In this document: piece by piece, positions 61,217 to 64,000 of the stretch | How the letters are laid out: each line of letters starts with the position of its first letter | Position numbering within the stretch: position 1 is the stretch's first letter | Source: Ectothiorhodospira haloalkaliphila ATCC 51935 | Lineage (GTDB): Bacteria > Pseudomonadota > Gammaproteobacteria > Ectothiorhodospirales > Ectothiorhodospiraceae | Assembly (NCBI RefSeq): GCF_000633935.1 | Contig: NZ_KK214996.1 | Span: 297,729 to 361,728, forward strand | Length of the DNA stretch: 64,000 nt | Direction: 5' to 3' | Program-made: the position numbers and the translations under genes | The notes under the pieces: model-generated | The model's input: only the letters and a program-made list of their open reading frames with translations | What the model was told of the DNA's origin: nothing | Databases searched by the model: none

Positions 61217-62128
61217 TCACATCATGATGACCAGGGCACCGATTCCCAACACCACCAGCCAGATCCCCATGGCCCGGCGCATCAAGTCCAGCGCCCGATC
61301 GATATCCACGCCCTGGGCATCCGCGCCCTCGCCCAGATCCGGGCGCCCCTCGCTGCGTCCATGGTAGATGGCCGCCCCCCCAAGACGCACACCCAGGGCG
61401 CCCGCCCCAGCCGCCATCACCGGGCCGGCGTTCGGGCTTTTCCACGCCGTTCCCTGATGGCGCCAACAGCGGAAGGCCCGACGCGTTCCGTCGATCCCGC
61501 CCGCGGCCAGGGCATAAGCCAGGGCCGTCAGGCGCGCGGGGATGTAATTGAGCACGTCATCCAGCCGCGCCGCCGCCCAGCCAAAATGCCGGTAGCGGTC
61601 ATTACGGTAACCCCACATGGCATCCAGCGTATTCACCAGCCGGTAGGCCACCACCCCGGGGGCACCCGCCACCACGAACCAGAAGATGGGGGCGAAGACG
61701 GCATCGTTACCGTTTTCCAGCACCGATTCCACGGTGGCCTTGCTGATCTCCGTCTCGTCGATATTCTGGGTGTCCCGACTCACCAGGAAGGCCACCCGCT
61801 CGCGGGCCTGTGGCAGATCCCCCTGCAACAGGGCGGCACCGATGCCGCGCCCATGCTCGCCCAGGCTGCGCCAGCCGATGGCCAGGTATAGCAGGATGAG
61901 TTCAACCGCCCAACCCCAGGCGGGCGCGGTCAACCAGGCGCTGAACAGTACCAGCGGAATCACCAGCCCCGCCACCAGCCAGGCCCCGCGGCGTCGATCG
62001 TCGGCATAACCATGGCGCTCCGCCGCATCAATCAGCGCGCCGAAACCCACCAGCGGATGCCAGCGCCGGGGTTCCCCGAGCAGGCGGTCCAGTAGCAGGG
62101 CTGCCAGGATGAGGGTGAATGTCAGCAT
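61217..62128 (-). CDS. cbiB: Adenosylcobinamide-phosphate synthase
   Basis: Attaches aminopropanol phosphate to adenosylcobyric acid in the inner membrane. 303 residues with about four to five helices. [20 protein letters not shown] at the N-terminus, [37 protein letters not shown], and [41 protein letters not shown] are the family blocks. Named cobD in the Pseudomonas scheme. It is 60 bases after cobB. Confidence 0.96.
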   Translation of the reverse strand: MLTFTLILAALLLDRLLGEPRRWHPLVGFGALIDAAERHGYADDRRRGAWLVAGLVIPLVLFSAWLTAPAWGWAVELILLYLAIGWRSLGEHGRGIGAALLQGDLPQARERVAFLVSRDTQNIDETEISKATVESVLENGNDAVFAPIFWFVVAGAPGVVAYRLVNTLDAMWGYRNDRYRHFGWAAARLDDVLNYIPARLTALAYALAAGGIDGTRRAFRCWRHQGTAWKSPNAGPVMAAGAGALGVRLGGAAIYHGRSEGRPDLGEGADAQGVDIDRALDLMRRAMGIWLVVLGIGALVIMM

Positions 62129-62188
62129 GCAGGTGTCATCTCAGCACTTCGAACAGCCATCTTGGGCATGGTGCCCTCCGTTTCCCCC

Positions 62189-63484
62189 TCATCCCCACCC
62201 ACCAAACAATCTCCCCACTGCCTCGGGATTGGAGGGAAAATAAACATGCACATACGTCGCCGTCATCCCCCCCACCCGATACACCGGCTCTGACGTCGCA
62301 CGCCCATTGGGGCACCTCGACCGCGCCAACGGCGTCAGCGGCGACTCCATGGCCGAGTGATGGAAGGTGTGCCCCCTCAGGACACCCTCAGGCAAGGTCA
62401 CCTCCTGGGGACCCAGCGACGCCAGCCTCCCCTGCATCCGCGCAGTCCCCGTCAGCAGGCCAGCCATCTCCGCGCCCTGCCCCTCCTTGTCCTCCAGCCG
62501 GTCCAGCAAATAGAGCATCCCACCACACTCGGCCAGCAGCGGTCGTCCGGCCTGCACATGGGCAGCCAGGTCCCGCTTCAATCCGACATTGGCCGCCAGT
62601 GCCTCCATATGCAACTCCGGATACCCCCCAGGCAGATAAACCGCATCCGCCTCGGGCAAGCCTTGCCCGGCCACCGGAGAGAAGAACCGCAGACTGGCCC
62701 CCATCCGTTCCAGCAACTCCAGATTGGCGGGATAAATGAAGGCAAAGGCCTGATCCCGGGCGATGGCAATGCGCCGACCCTCCAGGGATCGCGGCACCGG
62801 CGCGGCACGACCCGGCTCAAAGGCCACCGGCGGCGGCAGCCCCTCCGGCTTCCACACCAGCTGCGCCGCAGCGGCCTCGAGTCGCGCATCGAGATCCGCG
62901 ATCTCTTCGGCCTGCACCAGGCCCAGATGCCGACTGGGCAACGCGGCATCGGCGGACTTGGGCAGATAACCAAAGGCGATGAGGTGCTCGGGCAGGCATT
63001 CCATGAGCATGCCGTAATGTCGTTCACCACTGATGCGATTGGCCAGCACACCGGCAAAGGGCACGTCGGAGCGAAAGGTGGAAAGACCATGGGCCAGGGC
63101 ACCAAAGGTCTGGGCCATGGCGGCCCCGCTGATGGCCGGCATCACCGGGATGCCGAACCGGGCGGCGATGTCGGCACTGGAAGGTCGCCCGTCGAACAGG
63201 CCCATCACGCCCTCCACCAGGATCAGATCCGACTCGCCCGCTGCTTCATACAGACGTTGCCGGGCGTCTTCCTCCCCTGTCATCCACATATCCAGGGTGT
63301 GCACGGGGTGTCCGCTGGCCTGCTGATGGATCATGGGGTCGAGGAAATCCGGCCCCGCCTTGAACACCCGCACCCGCCGCCCCTGGTTACGGTGGTAGCG
63401 GGCCAGTGCCGCCGTCACCGTGGTCTTGCCCTGACCGGAGCCGGTGGCGGTGATGAGCAGGGCTGGGCAATGGTGAGTGGTCAT
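62189..63484 (-). CDS. cobB: Cobyrinate a,c-diamide synthase
   Basis: ATP- and glutamine-dependent amidation of the a and c side chains (CobB/CbiA). 431 residues. The ATPase domain has ITATGSGQGKTTVTAALARY and VFKAGPDFLDP; the glutaminase domain has YLPGGYPELH and the nucleophile in LAECGGMLYLLD; a C-terminal histidine in TYVHVYFPSNP. ATG 63484. Whether the pathway is aerobic (CobB) or anaerobic (CbiA) cannot be decided from this gene alone. Confidence 0.95.
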   Translation of the reverse strand: MTTHHCPALLITATGSGQGKTTVTAALARYHRNQGRRVRVFKAGPDFLDPMIHQQASGHPVHTLDMWMTGEEDARQRLYEAAGESDLILVEGVMGLFDGRPSSADIAARFGIPVMPAISGAAMAQTFGALAHGLSTFRSDVPFAGVLANRISGERHYGMLMECLPEHLIAFGYLPKSADAALPSRHLGLVQAEEIADLDARLEAAAAQLVWKPEGLPPPVAFEPGRAAPVPRSLEGRRIAIARDQAFAFIYPANLELLERMGASLRFFSPVAGQGLPEADAVYLPGGYPELHMEALAANVGLKRDLAAHVQAGRPLLAECGGMLYLLDRLEDKEGQGAEMAGLLTGTARMQGRLASLGPQEVTLPEGVLRGHTFHHSAMESPLTPLARSRCPNGRATSEPVYRVGGMTATYVHVYFPSNPEAVGRLFGGWG

Positions 63485-63510
63485 GGTCGGCCTCGTGGAT
63501 TCACATCGTC

Positions 63511-63591
63511 GCCCTCACCCCAACCCCTTGAGGGGAAACTCCACCAACTCCCTTCTCCCCTCGGGGGAGAAGGGCCGGGGATGAGGGGCGG
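63511..63591. repeat. Variant inverted repeat between receptor and cobB
   Basis: CCCTCACCCCAACCCC...CCTTCTCCCCTCGGGGGAGAAGGG...GGATGAGGGGCG: the inner hairpin CCTTCTCCCC-TC-GGGGGAGAAGG and outer CCCTCACCCC/GGATGAGGG arms give a longer, two-tier relative of the family at 1827, 11891 and elsewhere. Confidence 0.75.
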
Positions 63592-63597
63592 CGGAGG

Positions 63598-64000
63598 TCA
63601 CTGTTGCTGGTAGTTTAACGTGACGAAGAAGGCGCGGCCGGGTTGGTTGTACCCCTTTACCGTTTCGTAGTGCTTGTCCAGCGCATTCTGGATCTTGCCG
63701 CTGAGTCGCCATTCGGGAGTGATGCGATAAGACGCTCGCAGATCAAGCAATGCAAAGCCACCCAGCCGTTCGTTATTGAGAGGATCATTGTACCGGGAAC
63801 CTTCAGCCGCCACTGTCGCACCCAGCGTAAAGTCACCCCAGAACCGATCCAGATCCACACGTGCTGTAGTTTCGGGGCGCCGCTGCAATCTATTGCCCGT
63901 CTCACGATCCTCATGGTCCAGGTGAGTTAAGGCCGCCAGCGCACTCCAATCCTCTTGAAGAATACCGAACTCAAGCTCCATTCCGCGAATTCTTGCCTCA
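63598..64000 (-). CDS. TonB-dependent receptor, C-terminal part (BtuB-like), cut by window edge
   Basis: The last ~134 codons of an outer-membrane beta-barrel receptor. Alternating strands such as VDLDRFWGDFTLGATVAAEGSRYND and the ending LGGFALLDLRASYRITPEWRLSGKIQNALDKHYET...GYNQPGRAFFVTLNYQ match the final strands of BtuB/TonB receptors, though the last residue is Gln rather than the usual aromatic. Position upstream of cobB suggests cobalamin or corrinoid uptake; a cobalamin riboswitch would lie outside the window. Confidence 0.85.
   Translation of the reverse strand, partial: EARIRGMELEFGILQEDWSALAALTHLDHEDRETGNRLQRRPETTARVDLDRFWGDFTLGATVAAEGSRYNDPLNNERLGGFALLDLRASYRITPEWRLSGKIQNALDKHYETVKGYNQPGRAFFVTLNYQQQ

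Overview
The window comes from a purple photosynthetic gammaproteobacterium, most likely an Ectothiorhodospiraceae-type purple sulfur bacterium. Four things point there: bchL (dark-operative protochlorophyllide reductase), a PucC/LhaA-type antenna assembly transporter and a light-harvesting alpha/beta pair lie together; flagellar genes have the polar-flagellum sigma54/sigma28 promoter logic of gammaproteobacteria; housekeeping genes (smc, zipA, ligA, prfB, lysS, gltX) are gammaproteobacterial in type; and the DNA is GC-rich. The genus is an inference. No phage, plasmid, transposase or CRISPR array is visible.

Layout. 1-11.6 kb: queuosine genes (tgt partial, queA; queF further on), tRNA-Leu(CAA), a DEAD-box helicase, a small PA3496-type protein and the ligA-zipA-smc group. 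11.6-21.8 kb: a repeat-rich gap, a short FGGY sugar kinase, an Atm1-type ABC exporter, ATP-type pckA, a membrane-anchored hydrolase, an aminotransferase, lysS and prfB with its programmed frameshift. 21.9-37.3 kb: flagellar block flgBCDEFGHIJKL (minus), cheR, cheV, then flgA-flgM-flgN and a PilZ/YcgR protein (plus). Two close sigma54 promoter matches (before flgB and flgA) and two sigma28 matches (before cheV and flgM) give a flagellar hierarchy. 37.3-40.4 kb: a large hybrid sensor kinase.

40.7-44.0 kb: photosynthesis island bchL, pucC-like, then after a terminator a separate antenna unit in the order alpha-beta, the reverse of the usual beta-alpha order. Its 500-bp leader carries two palindromes. 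44.2-53.2 kb: a zinc-ribbon membrane protein, an 884-residue protein joining a degenerate KaiC-like domain to a PEP-synthase-like ATP-binding domain without the phosphohistidine domain, gdhA, a five-sensor-domain diguanylate cyclase and a composite lipoprotein. 53.3-55.2 kb: tRNA-Glu(TTC), a small membrane protein, tRNA-Ala(GGC) and gltX. 55.3-64 kb: late cobalamin genes cobB, cbiB, cobD, cobQ, cobU, cobT, cobC, cobS, tightly overlapping, with the end of a TonB-dependent receptor upstream. Bacteriochlorophyll, cobalamin and Glu-tRNA all meet in tetrapyrrole metabolism.

The least explained material is intergenic. There are two copies of a 117-120 bp nested palindrome whose stems differ in sequence between copies yet stay self-complementary; one copy sits inside a pair of inverted REP-like units. 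There are also a degenerate 29-bp tandem repeat and at least six copies of a short inverted repeat at gene ends, one of which supplies the last codons of the ABC exporter.
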